A DNA stretch of 64,000 bases from Paenibacillus algicola (GCF_005577435.1 NZ_CP040396.1:4109001-4173000); one strand, 5' to 3'; numbered from the stretch's first letter, positions 27,111-39,536 are shown. Program-made: numbers and translations. The notes: a model not told the origin generated them from the sequence alone.

Positions 27111-27515
27111 TTAGTTTCCGCCGGAAACCTTGATCCGGTTCATCGCCCGCTGCAGAGACAGCTCGGCACGGCGATGGTCTATTTCATCCTGGCGGCTTGC
27201 GCCCAGACGGGCTTCTGCCCGGCTCTTTGCAGCCTCAGCACGCTCAAGATCAATTTCAGTCGCTTTCTCGGCGCTTTCTGCCAAGATCACCACTTTGTCC
27301 TTCCGGACCTCAACAAACCCGCCCTGAACCGCAAATGCGGTAGTCTGATTTCCGATTTTCACGAAAACCGGAGCGACCTGCAGCGGCGTTACGAATGGGA
27401 TATGCCCCGGCAAAATGCCCAGCTCCCCTTCCACACCACGCACAGTAATGCTGTTGGCCTGCTCGGAATACACCAGGCGGTCCGGAGTTACAATCTCTAA
27501 CAAAAAGGTGCTCAC
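27111..27515 (-). CDS. atpC: ATP synthase epsilon subunit
   Basis: Central-stalk subunit of F1 that couples rotation and inhibits hydrolysis. The 134-residue protein has the N-terminal beta-sandwich (EIVTPDRLVYS, GELGILPGHIPFVTPL, GGFVEV) and the C-terminal two-helix arm rich in Arg, Glu and Ala. GTG at 27515 is chosen, seven bases after GAGGAGG; the ATG at 27521 abuts the site. Last gene of the operon. Confidence 0.96.
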   Translation of the reverse strand: MSTFLLEIVTPDRLVYSEQANSITVRGVEGELGILPGHIPFVTPLQVAPVFVKIGNQTTAFAVQGGFVEVRKDKVVILAESAEKATEIDLERAEAAKSRAEARLGASRQDEIDHRRAELSLQRAMNRIKVSGGN

Positions 27516-27557
27516 TTCCATCCCTCCTCACCGTTTTCCGCAGAAAACCCGCAGCAG

Positions 27558-27594
27558 CAGGCAAGACACGCTGAATTATCAGCGTCCCGCCTGT
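27558..27594 (-). other. Stem-loop between atpD and atpC
   Basis: ACGCTGA-N4-TCAGCGT nested in CAGGC...GCCTG, with no T-run. A possible RNA processing or stability hairpin in the intercistronic spacer. Confidence 0.45.
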
Positions 27595-27613
27595 CTGATA
27601 CGAGAGCGTCAGC

Positions 27614-29044
<1,431 letters not shown>

Positions 29045-29125
29045 TTATGCACGGCGAGCGATCATCGTAAAGCAGCACGATCTGTGCTGCCAGTATTTCT
29101 TCATGTTGAAGCTAGGTTTAGCACG

Positions 29126-29983
29126 TTACTGTGCGTCGGCACCGGCAACAATCTCGGAGATTTCCTGAGTGATTGCAGCCTGACGGGCACGGTTGTATGT
29201 CAATTTCAGCTCGCCGATCAGCTTGCTGGCGTTCTTCGTTGCAGCACCCATCGCGGTCATCTTGGCACCGAGCTCACTTGCCTTGGCGTTCAGCATTGCG
29301 CTGAAGATGAGCGTTTCTGCATATTTCGGAAGCAAAGCCTCCAGAACCGCCTCTGGCGAAGGCTCGTATTCATGACCGGATGCACTTGCGCCGGCTCCGA
29401 TATTTTCCATAGGCAGAAGCTGGTCCACTTCCGGGGTTTGTGTCAAAGCATTCAAGAAACGGTTATAGCAAAGGTATAGCTCGTCAATATGACCCAGCTC
29501 ATACTGCTGTACCGCAGCCGATGCAATCGACTTGATGTCCCCATATGTAGGGCTGTCTGACAAATCTGTCAGCGCTTCTGAAACCGGAAGCTCGCGGCGG
29601 CGGAAGTAATCGCGGCCTTTACGGCCAATGACGAAGATCGTGTACTCGTCCTTGGACTTATGGCGCTCAGCCAGAATCGCCGAGACTTTACGCAAAACGT
29701 TGGAGTTGGAAGCCCCTGCAAGACCGCGGTCGGAAGTGATGACCAGGTAACCGGTCTTCTTCACCTCGCGCTTTTCCAGCATGGGATGGCTGATGCCTTT
29801 GGTGCCGGCTGCAATGCTGCCGACTACCTCTTTCAGCTTCTCGGAGTAAGGAAGGGCGGATGTCGCCTTCTCCTGCGCTCTTCTCAGCTTGGCCGCAGCG
29901 ACCATTTCCATTGCCTTGGTGATCTGCTTGGTGTTCTGGATACTTTTGATCTGCCGTTTGATATCGCGTAATCCTCTTGCCAT
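29126..29983 (-). CDS. atpG: ATP synthase gamma subunit
   Basis: Rotating central shaft of F1, 285 residues. Begins MARGLRDIKRQIKSIQNTKQITKAMEMVAAAKLRRAQ, and ends with the matching C-terminal coil (ASKLIGELKLTYNRARQAAITQEISEIVAGA). GAGGTGGTG precedes the ATG. Separated from atpA by 281 bases carrying the tandem hairpin array, an unusually long gap for this gene pair. Confidence 0.98.
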   Translation of the reverse strand: MARGLRDIKRQIKSIQNTKQITKAMEMVAAAKLRRAQEKATSALPYSEKLKEVVGSIAAGTKGISHPMLEKREVKKTGYLVITSDRGLAGASNSNVLRKVSAILAERHKSKDEYTIFVIGRKGRDYFRRRELPVSEALTDLSDSPTYGDIKSIASAAVQQYELGHIDELYLCYNRFLNALTQTPEVDQLLPMENIGAGASASGHEYEPSPEAVLEALLPKYAETLIFSAMLNAKASELGAKMTAMGAATKNASKLIGELKLTYNRARQAAITQEISEIVAGADAQ

Positions 29984-30000
29984 GTTTTCACCACCTCAAA

Positions 30001-30183
30001 ACTTTGGCGAAGCCAAAGTTACTTCGTAAGCATCAACATAAACTTTGGCGAAGCCAAAGTTACTTCGTAAGCATCAACATAAACTTTGGCGAAGCCAAAG
30101 TTACTTCGTAAGCATCAACATAAACTTTGGCGAAGCCAAAGTTACTTCGTAAGCATCAGCATAAGCTTTGGCGAAGCCAAAGC
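30001..30183. repeat. 41-bp tandem hairpin repeat array between atpA and atpG
   Basis: Four near-identical 41-base units start at 30001, 30042, 30083 and 30124, and a partial fifth at 30165. Each full unit contains AACTTTGGC-GAA-GCCAAAGTT (perfect 9-bp stem) and TTAC-TTC-GTAA. The last partial copy has a paired change (A to G and T to C) that keeps the stem. The array is inside the atp transcript. It is not a CRISPR array because the whole unit repeats. Confidence 0.95.
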
Positions 30184-30264
30184 GGTACCTGATTATGATG
30201 AAAGAGGATACCGGACGTGCGCCACGCGGCTCCCCTTCCATTGTATTACTGAGAATGCCGAGCC

Positions 30265-31797
<1,533 letters not shown>

Positions 31798-32337
31798 CTA
31801 AACTCTGAAAGATTTCTCGAGACGCTGCAGCTTGCCAGCCAGACTGCCGTCGTACAGCTTATCGCCGATTACAACCTTCAGTCCTCCCAGCAGGCTCTCG
31901 TCCACTACATTACTAACACGAATCTTCTTCTGGGCCATCTGTCCGAATTCGGCAGACACCTGATTCTGCTCCTGCTCGCTCAGGGGATAGGTCGAATACA
32001 CGATTGCATCCGCCATTCCCAGGCTGTCTCCCTGAATCTTCACATAGCTGTCAAGCAGGTCGCTGATCAGCTCTGCGCGTCCACGGTTCAAGAGCAGCTC
32101 CATTGTATTCATAACCGGCGCTGACACTTTCCCTGCCAATGCCTTGCTAAGCACTTCCATCTTCACGGACTGAGGCACATTCGGAGTGGAGATAAACTTC
32201 TGAATGTCGGTATCGCCTTCAATGGCTTGGACTACCGAACGAAGCTCCTCTTCCACTTCCAGACCCTTCTGCTGCTGAGCCGCCACTTCGAACAGCGCCC
32301 GCGCATACCGCTTCGCTGCTACAGTTTCCTGGCTCAT
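31798..32337 (-). CDS. atpH: ATP synthase delta subunit
   Basis: Peripheral-stalk cap joining F1 alpha to subunit b, 179 residues. N-terminal helix bundle starts AAKRYARALFEVA, and the C-terminal LLGGLKVVIGDKLYDGSLAGKLQRLEKSF block is typical. Its ATG overlaps the atpF stop (ATGA), so the two are translationally coupled. Confidence 0.97.
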   Translation of the reverse strand: MSQETVAAKRYARALFEVAAQQQKGLEVEEELRSVVQAIEGDTDIQKFISTPNVPQSVKMEVLSKALAGKVSAPVMNTMELLLNRGRAELISDLLDSYVKIQGDSLGMADAIVYSTYPLSEQEQNQVSAEFGQMAQKKIRVSNVVDESLLGGLKVVIGDKLYDGSLAGKLQRLEKSFRV

Positions 32338-32822
32338 GGTCTGCCCCCTACCTCTTTAAGGTATTGGTCTACCAATTCTTCCTGGGCTTTGCCGTTGCTC
32401 ACTTCACGTTGAATCAGCTTCGATGCGATCTTCACGGATACCGTGCCCAGCTCGCTGCGCAGCTCTTCAACAGCCTTGTTCTTCTCATTCTCGATGTCGC
32501 GAACAGCTTCCGTCTTCAGACGTACAGCCTCTTCCTTCGCTTGCTCCAGCATTTGCTCAGCCTGCTTGCTGCTGGTCTGTCTGGAACGTTCAATAATTTC
32601 TTGAGCATCCTTACGAGCCTGCTCCAGTGCCTTCTTCTGATCTTCTACATATTGAGCCGCCTGCTGGCGGGTTTGTGCTGCTTCATTCATTTGACCCATG
32701 ACAAGCTCGCGGCGCTGCTCCATAATCGCAAACAGCTTGCTGAATGCGAACTTCTGAAGCAGAACATAAAGCAAGATAAATGAAATTATCGTAATTGCAA
32801 TGTTTTCCCACAAAATATGCAT
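32334..32822 (-). CDS. atpF: ATP synthase b subunit
   Basis: Peripheral stator stalk, 162 residues: one N-terminal membrane helix (ITIISFILLYVLLQKFAF) and a long charged coiled coil rich in Glu, Lys and Gln. I chose the ATG at 32822, eight bases after AAAGGAG, over a GTG three codons upstream. Confidence 0.97.
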   Translation of the reverse strand: MHILWENIAITIISFILLYVLLQKFAFSKLFAIMEQRRELVMGQMNEAAQTRQQAAQYVEDQKKALEQARKDAQEIIERSRQTSSKQAEQMLEQAKEEAVRLKTEAVRDIENEKNKAVEELRSELGTVSVKIASKLIQREVSNGKAQEELVDQYLKEVGGRP

Positions 32823-32917
32823 TAAAGTCACTCCTTTCCGTTAACACGAAGTGCGGTGTTTAACAAAACGAAGGCGCGGATGGCATCGGCCCTCCCCGCC
32901 AAACCGTTGTATTGTTA

Positions 32918-33151
<234 letters not shown>

Positions 33152-33237
33152 TTAAATTAAGTTGCTTTGAATTGGTAAAGCTATAAATAATATCTCTTTC
33201 GAATCACACCGCTTGCACGGGCAATTCTCGGAGTTCA

Positions 33238-33999
33238 TTAATGCTCTTCGTGAATCGAAGCCTGCGAGATGTACACCATCGTCAGGATGGTAAAGATAAA
33301 CGCCTGCAGCGCGCCGACAAAGATACTGAAGCCCTGCCATGCCGCCATAAACGGAATGCCGTAGAAGCCTGTCTTCAGAATAACCGTAATCAATACCTCA
33401 CCTGCAAAAATGTTTGCGTACAGCCGGATCGACAAAGCGATAGGCTTTGCCAGGTTCTCAACAATGTTGAGCGGCAGGAAGATTGGAAACGGCTCGATGT
33501 AGTGCTTCAGGTAATGCTTGCGGTTCAGCTTCAATCCCAGGTAGTTCATCAAGATGAAAACGACGATGGCCAGACCTGCGGTAACCGAGATGTCAGCCGT
33601 TGGCGATTTCCACCACAGAACGTGTGCATAGTAATCCGGCTTGAGATCCTTCGTCGCCTCGATCACGTGTCCAAACACAGTGAAATTGGCTGGAAGATCT
33701 GTAATGACGGAGAACGGCAAGCCCAGAAGGTTCGCTACAAAAATGAACAAAATCAGAGTCAGGCCGAGCGATATGTACTGCCTTCCCTTATTCAGGTCCA
33801 TTGCACTAGCGACGATGCCCTGCACAAATTCTACTACCCATTCCATGAAGTTTTGCAGTTTGGAAGGGTTTTCGACAGACAGATTACGGACAGACAGCAT
33901 CACGAGTGCAAAGACCACCACGCAGGTGACCAGGAGCATCAGAACCGCTGACAAGTCAATATGTAGCCCGCCGAGAATAATAACCGGTGAATCATGCAT
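33238..33999 (-). CDS. atpB: ATP synthase a subunit
   Basis: Membrane stator forming the two proton half-channels, 253 residues, five to six helices. The essential arginine is in LSIRLYANIFAGE, and the last helix is SIFVGALQAFIFTILTMVYI. The start follows AAAGGGGTG at a rather long spacing of 12 bases. Confidence 0.97.
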   Translation of the reverse strand: MHDSPVIILGGLHIDLSAVLMLLVTCVVVFALVMLSVRNLSVENPSKLQNFMEWVVEFVQGIVASAMDLNKGRQYISLGLTLILFIFVANLLGLPFSVITDLPANFTVFGHVIEATKDLKPDYYAHVLWWKSPTADISVTAGLAIVVFILMNYLGLKLNRKHYLKHYIEPFPIFLPLNIVENLAKPIALSIRLYANIFAGEVLITVILKTGFYGIPFMAAWQGFSIFVGALQAFIFTILTMVYISQASIHEEH

Positions 34000-34034
34000 G
34001 TATTAGTTTTCACCCCTTTCCAAGTTAGCGTTGG

Positions 34035-34412
34035 TCATTGGTTGTTTCTCAAACTGAACACAATGCTGACAGGAATCGTCAACATCTGGGGGATGAACAA
34101 ACCGGCGACAGCCGCACCCAATGATACCTGCTCCAGCTTGATGGCCACAGCTGCGATCAGCACACCGATGCACAGGCGGGTAATGAAGCCGAAGCTGAGC
34201 CGCTTGTCATGGTTGTCGACCGCCATTTGGGCCACCTGCCGCACCTTCAGGGAAAGGAAGCGAAAGTTAAACAGCCCTGCTGTCATGCCCAGAATCCCTC
34301 CGGCAAACTCTGGCCGAAATTCCGGATATACAGCCCATCCCAGAAACAGCGCTGCCATAATGAGATAGGAAATCCTCGTCACGGCGCCCACAATGGATGT
34401 CAGATCATTCAC
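34035..34412 (-). CDS. atpI: ATP synthase subunit I (AtpI-like)
   Basis: Small membrane protein of 125 residues with about four helices, thought to help assemble the c ring. GTG start after GGGGG. Overlaps the preceding small gene by 8 bases, second gene in the operon. Confidence 0.88.
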   Translation of the reverse strand: MNDLTSIVGAVTRISYLIMAALFLGWAVYPEFRPEFAGGILGMTAGLFNFRFLSLKVRQVAQMAVDNHDKRLSFGFITRLCIGVLIAAVAIKLEQVSLGAAVAGLFIPQMLTIPVSIVFSLRNNQ

Positions 34413-34638
34413 GTTGTGCCCCCAGAAACTTTTTAATGAGAAGAGATATATTCAAAATCCCCAAAGCGAGTCCGGTCAAGGTTCCAATGGCCAGCCAGTA
34501 CCTAGGCCCGTCCATCCATTCCATGACCCACCTTCCTGCAAAAAAACCAATTACGATGTAGGCTGCCAGCAGTCCGCCGGATCCGCCGAGATAAAGCGCA
34601 ATCATCCAAGGGTTATCTTGACTGTTCGGATTTTTCAT
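34405..34638 (-). CDS. AtpZ/ATPase gene 1 family protein
   Basis: A 77-residue protein with two membrane helices (GGLLAAYIVIGFFAGRWV and YWLAIGTLTGLALGI), matching the small first-gene product of many atp operons; linked to Mg or Ca handling or assembly in alkaliphiles. AGAGAGG precedes the ATG. First gene of the operon, 20 bases after the predicted transcription start region. Confidence 0.85.
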   Translation of the reverse strand: MKNPNSQDNPWMIALYLGGSGGLLAAYIVIGFFAGRWVMEWMDGPRYWLAIGTLTGLALGILNISLLIKKFLGAQRE

Positions 34639-34660
34639 AGTACCTCTCTAATCCCAACTC

Positions 34661-34690
34661 ATTTTACTGAATAACAGAAGAGTTTGTCAA
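34661..34690 (-). promoter_or_regulatory. atp operon sigma-A promoter
   Basis: Minus-strand TTGACA, 18 bases, TAAAAT. The predicted start lies about 15 bases before the first gene, so the operon has a very short leader. Confidence 0.8.
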
Positions 34691-34714
34691 TGAATCACTT
34701 TGACTGATTTTCCT

Positions 34715-34756
34715 TATAAAACGGGCGTTTCAGGGTATTTAAAATCCCGAAACGCC
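34715..34756 (-). terminator. mnaA terminator
   Basis: Minus-strand GGCGTTTC...GAAACGCC with an inner GGG/CCC pair, followed by CGTTTTAT. A separate palindrome TACAGTT-C-AACTGTA lies at 34768-34782. Confidence 0.75.
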
Positions 34757-34813
34757 GCGTCAACCGTACAGTTCAACTGTATACTGCGCTGCTGTACTGC
34801 AGCTTATATTTTT

Positions 34814-35971
34814 TTAACGGTTTGTGAACATTCTGTGAAACTCCGACGGACGCTCGCTCTGCACGCCAAAATGATGCAAAATCGCATTCACGATCCGCTC
34901 CGAGGCTTGTCCATCCCCATACGGATTCGCGGCTTTGCTCATGGACTCATACAGATCCTGATCCGTAAGCAGGCTGCGCGTCTTCTCATAAACCTCTTGC
35001 TCGTGGGTTCCGGCGAGCGACAGCGTCCCTGCTTCAACGCCTTCCGGCCGCTCCGTCGTATCCCGAAGCACCAGCACGGGCACGCCGTAAGAAGGCGCCT
35101 CCTCCTGAAGTCCGCCGGAATCCGTCAGGATCAGGTGGGTGTGCGGGTAGAAATTGTGGAAGTCCACCACATCCATCGGATCGATCAGACGGATGCGGGG
35201 ATGGCCTCCCAGAATCTCATGAGCCGGCTCCAGCACCGCAGGGCTGGGATGAACAGGATACACGATCGCAACGTCCTCAAACTCATCCGCAATCCGCTTC
35301 ACAGCGCGGAACACATTACGATGCGGCTCCCCCTGCGACTCCCGCCGGTGGGCGGTCATCAGAATCAGCCGTTTGCCTTTGGCCCAGTCCAGCATCGGGT
35401 GGGTATAATCCGGCTTCACGGTATAACGGAACACATCGGTAATGGTGTTGCCTGTCACATAGATCGAGTCTTCATTCTTGTTCTCGCTTCTCAAATTGCC
35501 CGCAGACAGATCGGTTGGCGCAAAATGAATATCAGCCAGCACCCCGGTCAGCTGGCGGTTCATCTCCTCCGGATACGGAGAAAGCTTGTTCCATGTTCGA
35601 AGACCGGCTTCAACATGGCCCACCTGGATCTTCTGAAGAAAAGCCGCATAGCTGGCGAGGAAGGTCGTCAGCGTGTCGCCGTGAACGAGCACAATGTCCG
35701 GCTTCGCTTCGCGCAGCACGGGCTCCAGCCCCTCCAGCACGCGAACCGTAATTTCATTCAGCGTCTGGCGGTCCTTCATTACATTCAGATCATAATCCGG
35801 CACGATGCCGAATACGTCCAGCACTTGATCAAGCATCTGGCGGTGCTGCGCGGTCACGCAGACCACAGATTCAATGTGCTCGGGATGGCGCTGAAGCTCC
35901 AGAATGAGCGGCGCCATTTTGATCGCCTCCGGCCGGACGCCGAAGATCGTCATCACTTTAATTTTGGACAT
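34814..35971 (-). CDS. mnaA: UDP-GlcNAc 2-epimerase, non-hydrolysing
   Basis: Interconverts UDP-GlcNAc and UDP-ManNAc, the sugar donor that TagA needs. The 385-residue WecB/MnaA protein has FGVRPEAIKMAPLI, HVEAGLRTWN, YPEEMNRQ and LTDSGGLQEEAPS, including the conserved acids and the UDP-binding Glu and Arg. GAGGAG precedes the ATG. Its position between upp and the atp operon breaks the B. subtilis order, but it completes the wall-polymer pathway with tagO, tagA and csaB. Confidence 0.96.
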   Translation of the reverse strand: MSKIKVMTIFGVRPEAIKMAPLILELQRHPEHIESVVCVTAQHRQMLDQVLDVFGIVPDYDLNVMKDRQTLNEITVRVLEGLEPVLREAKPDIVLVHGDTLTTFLASYAAFLQKIQVGHVEAGLRTWNKLSPYPEEMNRQLTGVLADIHFAPTDLSAGNLRSENKNEDSIYVTGNTITDVFRYTVKPDYTHPMLDWAKGKRLILMTAHRRESQGEPHRNVFRAVKRIADEFEDVAIVYPVHPSPAVLEPAHEILGGHPRIRLIDPMDVVDFHNFYPHTHLILTDSGGLQEEAPSYGVPVLVLRDTTERPEGVEAGTLSLAGTHEQEVYEKTRSLLTDQDLYESMSKAANPYGDGQASERIVNAILHHFGVQSERPSEFHRMFTNR

Positions 35972-36068
35972 GTTGGACTAACTCCTCTTCTCCCGCTATA
36001 CAGCAAAGACCTTCCATGCGAAAGCATGGATCAAAGCATCACAGCGTTTATATCTCGGCTTGCGGCGG

Positions 36069-36698
36069 CTACTTCGTGCCGTACAGCCGGTCACCGGCAT
36101 CGCCAAGGCCAGGCACAATGTACCCGTGATCATCCAGACCCTCGTCCAGCGCCGCTACATAAATATCGACATCCGGATGAGCATCATGCACAGCCTTCAC
36201 GCCCTCCGGCGCGGCAACCAGGTTCATCATCTTGATCTGTGTGCAGCCGCGCTTCTTCAGCACATCAATGGCCGCAATCGCCGAGCCGCCGGTAGCCAGC
36301 ATGGGATCGATCACGATCAGCTCGCGCTCGGTCACATCGGTTGGCAGCTTGGTATAATATTCGACCGGCTGCAGCGTTTCCGGATCCCGGAACAAGCCGA
36401 CATGTCCGACCTTCGCCGCCGGCAGCAGCTTCACGACGCCATCCAGCATCCCCAGCCCGGCGCGAAGAATCGGGATGAGCCCCAGCATGCGGCCGGAAAT
36501 GACCTTGCCCTCCGTCTGCGCCACCGGTGTCGTTACAGCAATGGACTCCAATGAAATATTGCGTGTAATTTCATACGCCATCAAGGTAGCGACCTCATCC
36601 ACCAGCTCCCGAAAATCCTTCGTGTTGGTCTGCTTATCGCGTATAAAAGTTAGTTTGTGTTGAATTAAAGGGTGATCACAAATCACCAATTTTCCCAT
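36069..36698 (-). CDS. upp: Uracil phosphoribosyltransferase
   Basis: Salvages uracil to UMP with PRPP. The 209-residue protein shows the PRPP loop [17 protein letters not shown] and the uracil-binding end [23 protein letters not shown] precedes the ATG. Has its own extended -10 promoter behind the glyA terminator. A small hairpin (CCATGC/GCATGG, 36017-36032) lies between it and mnaA. Confidence 0.97.
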   Translation of the reverse strand: MGKLVICDHPLIQHKLTFIRDKQTNTKDFRELVDEVATLMAYEITRNISLESIAVTTPVAQTEGKVISGRMLGLIPILRAGLGMLDGVVKLLPAAKVGHVGLFRDPETLQPVEYYTKLPTDVTERELIVIDPMLATGGSAIAAIDVLKKRGCTQIKMMNLVAAPEGVKAVHDAHPDVDIYVAALDEGLDDHGYIVPGLGDAGDRLYGTK

Positions 36699-36787
36699 GT
36701 CAGGTCCCTCCGGTTGGTTACGTATATGTTCTTATATATTCTTCAATATGGGCTGCAAGCAGGATTGTGGCTCCATAAATCTTGTCT

Positions 36788-36816
36788 ATTATATCACTCC
36801 CGGATGTGATTTTACA
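36788..36816 (-). promoter_or_regulatory. upp promoter with extended -10
   Basis: Minus-strand TGTAAA, 17 bases, TATAAT preceded by TG-A, giving an extended -10. About 90 bases upstream of upp. Confidence 0.65.
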
Positions 36817-36881
36817 CCTGCAAGACCGATGAATGTTTTCCACCTGTAGAAGCGGCGTTTCCCGCTCTGTAAAGAATATGC

Positions 36882-36907
36882 AAGAAACCCCGTCATACCT
36901 GACGGGG
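36882..36907 (-). terminator. glyA terminator
   Basis: Minus-strand CCCCGTCA-GGTA-TGACGGGG followed by TTTCTTG. Confidence 0.8.
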
Positions 36908-36933
36908 CCTTGGTAATAGCAGTCGATAAAGGA

Positions 36934-38184
36934 TTAGTATTTCATTTCAGGATACAGCGGGTATTGGTCCGTCAGCTCAGCCACCATACGGGCGGCCTTC
37001 GCCAGATTCTCCTCGTCCTTCGGCTGGCGAAGTGTCATGGCAATGACCTTGCCGATCGTCTTCATTGCAGCTTCGTCCATGCCGCGGGAGGTGACTGCCG
37101 GCGTACCAAGCCGGATGCCGCTGGTAACAAACGGAGATGTCGGGTCAAACGGAATGGCGTTCTTGTTCACCGTGATGCCGATGGAGTCGAGCACTTTTTC
37201 CGCGTCCTTGCCGGTGATGTCCATATTGCGGGTATCGAGCAGCATCAGGTGATTGTCAGTGCCGCCGGATACAATGTTCAGGCCTTCCTCAATCAGCGTT
37301 TCGCACAGCACCTTCGCGTTGTTCACCACCTGCTGGCAGTATTCCTTGAAGGAAGGCTGCAGCGCTTCACCGAAAGCCACCGCCTTGGAAGCAATGACGT
37401 GCATCAAAGGACCGCCCTGGGAGCCAGGGAACACAGCCTTGTCAATAGCCGTCGCCCATGGCTGCTTGCACAGAATCAAGCCGCCGCGAGGTCCGCGCAG
37501 TGTCTTGTGCGTAGTTGTCGTTACAAAATGCGCATGCGGAACCGGGCTCGGATGCAGACCGGCTGCAACAAGGCCGGCGATGTGCGCCATGTCTACCATG
37601 AAGAGCGCGCCGACGTCGTTTGCGATGGAAGCCATTTTTTCGAAATCAATGATCCGCGGGTATGCACTCGCGCCGGCTACAATCAGGCGAGGGCGGTGCT
37701 TGAACGCCGCTTTGCGGACTTCATCATAGTCGATGAGGAAGCTGTCTTCCTGTACGCCATAGGCAACGAAGTTGTACAGCAGGCCCGAAGCGTTCACAGG
37801 GCTGCCGTGCGTCAGATGTCCGCCATGAGCAAGGTTCATACCCAGTACGGTATCTCCAGGCTTCAGCACAGCCAGGTAAACGGCCATGTTCGCTTGTGCG
37901 CCGGAGTGAGGCTGTACATTCGCATGATCTGCTCCGAACAGCTCCTTCGCACGGTCACGCGCCAGATCCTCAACAATATCTACACGCTCACAGCCGCCGT
38001 AGTAGCGCTTGCCCGGCAGGCCTTCCGCGTATTTGTTCGTCAGCACGGAGCCCATAGCTTCCATAACAGCCTCGCTGACAATGTTCTCTGATGCAATCAG
38101 CTCAATGTTGCTGCGCTGGCGGGAAAGCTCCAGATTCATGGCTTCCAGTACAGCCGGGTCGGCCTTGCGCAAATGTTCCATCAT
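36934..38184 (-). CDS. glyA: Serine hydroxymethyltransferase
   Basis: PLP enzyme that converts serine and tetrahydrofolate to glycine and 5,10-methylene-THF, the main source of one-carbon units for purines and thymidylate. The 416-residue fold-type I protein has the PLP-lysine motif [14 protein letters not shown] and the SGTRIGTPA-like end of the substrate loop ([15 protein letters not shown]). Third gene behind the ZTP riboswitch, which makes metabolic sense because ZTP/ZMP accumulates when 10-formyl-THF is short. Confidence 0.98.
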   Translation of the reverse strand: MMEHLRKADPAVLEAMNLELSRQRSNIELIASENIVSEAVMEAMGSVLTNKYAEGLPGKRYYGGCERVDIVEDLARDRAKELFGADHANVQPHSGAQANMAVYLAVLKPGDTVLGMNLAHGGHLTHGSPVNASGLLYNFVAYGVQEDSFLIDYDEVRKAAFKHRPRLIVAGASAYPRIIDFEKMASIANDVGALFMVDMAHIAGLVAAGLHPSPVPHAHFVTTTTHKTLRGPRGGLILCKQPWATAIDKAVFPGSQGGPLMHVIASKAVAFGEALQPSFKEYCQQVVNNAKVLCETLIEEGLNIVSGGTDNHLMLLDTRNMDITGKDAEKVLDSIGITVNKNAIPFDPTSPFVTSGIRLGTPAVTSRGMDEAAMKTIGKVIAMTLRQPKDEENLAKAARMVAELTDQYPLYPEMKY

Positions 38185-38242
38185 AATTATTTCCTCCCTG
38201 AATCTACATAGTATTTATATAAAAGTAAGGTAAATAACGTCA

Positions 38243-38836
38243 TCAATCACAAAAACCGGCTCCGCTCTCGTTCTCCAGCCTGTACACGGCGCGTTCGCCG
38301 CCGATCAGCTTCGGGCGGGTAAATGCCGCGGTTACTCTCGCCTCGCCGATGCTGCGGCGCGAAGGGCGGAAGGGCACCGCGACATGCTTCAAATGCATGC
38401 CAATCAGCGTCTCGCCAATATCGAGCCCCGCATCTGCCGCGACATGCTCCGCCAGGCACGGCTGCCGGAAGCTGCGGTAAGCGGCCGCGGCCATCGAGCC
38501 GCCGGCTTTAGGGACGGGAATCGCTGCAACCTCATTCAAGGACAGCCGCTCCAGCACCTTCCGCTCCATAACCAGCGCGCGGTTCAGATGCTCGCAGCAC
38601 TGATAAACCGTATCAAAGCCCAGCTCCTGCTGCACCTCTTGAATGCCTTGAAGCAGCTGCTCCGCGATGTCCAGGGCGCCGCTTGTGCCGATCCGCCGGC
38701 CCGCCGCTTCACTCGTGCTTGTGCCGACCACCAGCACCTTGCCCGACCTGAGACCGGCTGCTTCCGCCAGCTCTCTCAACACCTGCACCGTCTGCTCCTT
38801 CAAGCTCATGTCTCTCACTTCTGCCCCATGCTCCAT
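38243..38836 (-). CDS. ywlG: TIGR01440 / YwlG family protein
   Basis: A 197-residue cytoplasmic protein of unknown biochemical function, conserved between rpiB and glyA in Bacillales. Visible family blocks are KVLVVGTSTSEAAGRRIGTSG, CCEHLNRALVMER and VPKAGGSMAAAAY; the Cys-Cys-Glu-His cluster could be a metal or catalytic site. GGGAGG lies 11 bases before the ATG at 38836; an inner ATG (MSLKEQ) is possible. Its place in the riboswitch operon points to one-carbon or pentose metabolism, by inference only. Confidence 0.85.
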   Translation of the reverse strand: MEHGAEVRDMSLKEQTVQVLRELAEAAGLRSGKVLVVGTSTSEAAGRRIGTSGALDIAEQLLQGIQEVQQELGFDTVYQCCEHLNRALVMERKVLERLSLNEVAAIPVPKAGGSMAAAAYRSFRQPCLAEHVAADAGLDIGETLIGMHLKHVAVPFRPSRRSIGEARVTAAFTRPKLIGGERAVYRLENESGAGFCD

Positions 38837-38957
38837 CCAGTGGACCGCCTCCCGCCTGTATATTGTATGGAAGTGTTCTTATGCCAAGTTGAACCGTATC
38901 CTTAGAAGGGCCGCAGCCTCGGCTTCCCCCGAAGCAACAAGCTCCAGGCTCCAGGGT

Positions 38958-39413
38958 TTAGGCTTTCAGATACCGATCCTCGATGGCCTTAATCTTGCTT
39001 ACACGCCCGATGTGGCGCTCACCTTGGCTGAATTCCGTAGTCAGCCAGGCCGTTACGATCTCCGCAGCCAGCCCCGGCCCCACGACACGCTCGCCCAGTG
39101 CCAGCACATTGCTGTCGTTATGCTCCCGCGTCGCTTTGGCGGAGAATACATCATGGGTCAACGCGCAGCGGATGCCCGGCACCTTGTTCGCTGCAATGCT
39201 CATGCCGATCCCCGTTCCGCAAATCAGAATGCCCCGGTCAGCTTCACCGGCGATGACCCGCTCGCAGACGGGCAGAGCATAATCCGGATAATCCACAGAC
39301 GTCTCACAGCCGCAGCTTAAATCCTCGACCTCATGCCCCAGCTCCTGAATGACCTTGATCATCTCTTCCTTCAAGCGTATACCGGCGTGATCCGTGCCCA
39401 ATGCGATTCTCAT
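38958..39413 (-). CDS. rpiB: Ribose-5-phosphate isomerase B
   Basis: Interconverts ribose-5-phosphate and ribulose-5-phosphate (some members act on other sugar phosphates). The 151-residue LacAB/RpiB-family protein shows IALGTDHAG, the catalytic cysteine in ICGTGIGMSIAANK, and HNDSNVLALGERVVG. ATG at 39413 follows GAGGAGG. First gene downstream of the ZTP riboswitch and its terminator; supplies the ribose for PRPP and so for purine synthesis. Confidence 0.95.
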   Translation of the reverse strand: MRIALGTDHAGIRLKEEMIKVIQELGHEVEDLSCGCETSVDYPDYALPVCERVIAGEADRGILICGTGIGMSIAANKVPGIRCALTHDVFSAKATREHNDSNVLALGERVVGPGLAAEIVTAWLTTEFSQGERHIGRVSKIKAIEDRYLKA

Positions 39414-39492
39414 GATTGAAAAACCTCCTCGTGATTTCATCCTCTGGTTCAAATACTAGTTATAGTATAACCCATGGTCTGGCCAAAAGACG

Positions 39493-39536
39493 AAAAAAGA
39501 GCAGTCTGCACACGCATAACGTGCACAAATGCTCTT
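39493..39536 (-). terminator. Riboswitch expression-platform terminator
   Basis: Minus-strand AAGAGCA...TGCTCTT outer stem with an inner GTGCAC/GTGTGC stem, followed by TTTTTTCG. It begins one base after the aptamer, the usual layout for a transcription-terminating ZTP switch. Confidence 0.9.

Noticed and set aside
30001..30183. CRISPR-like array
   Set aside because: The whole 41-bp unit repeats without variable spacers, and no cas gene is in the window.
34768..34782. TACAGTT-C-AACTGTA palindrome after mnaA
   Set aside because: Lies beyond the end of mnaA, next to its terminator, and has no gene that it could obviously regulate.
39453..39492. Separate promoter for rpiB (TTGGCC-16-TATAAC)
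   Set aside because: Poor -35 and short spacer; the upstream riboswitch transcript explains rpiB expression better.
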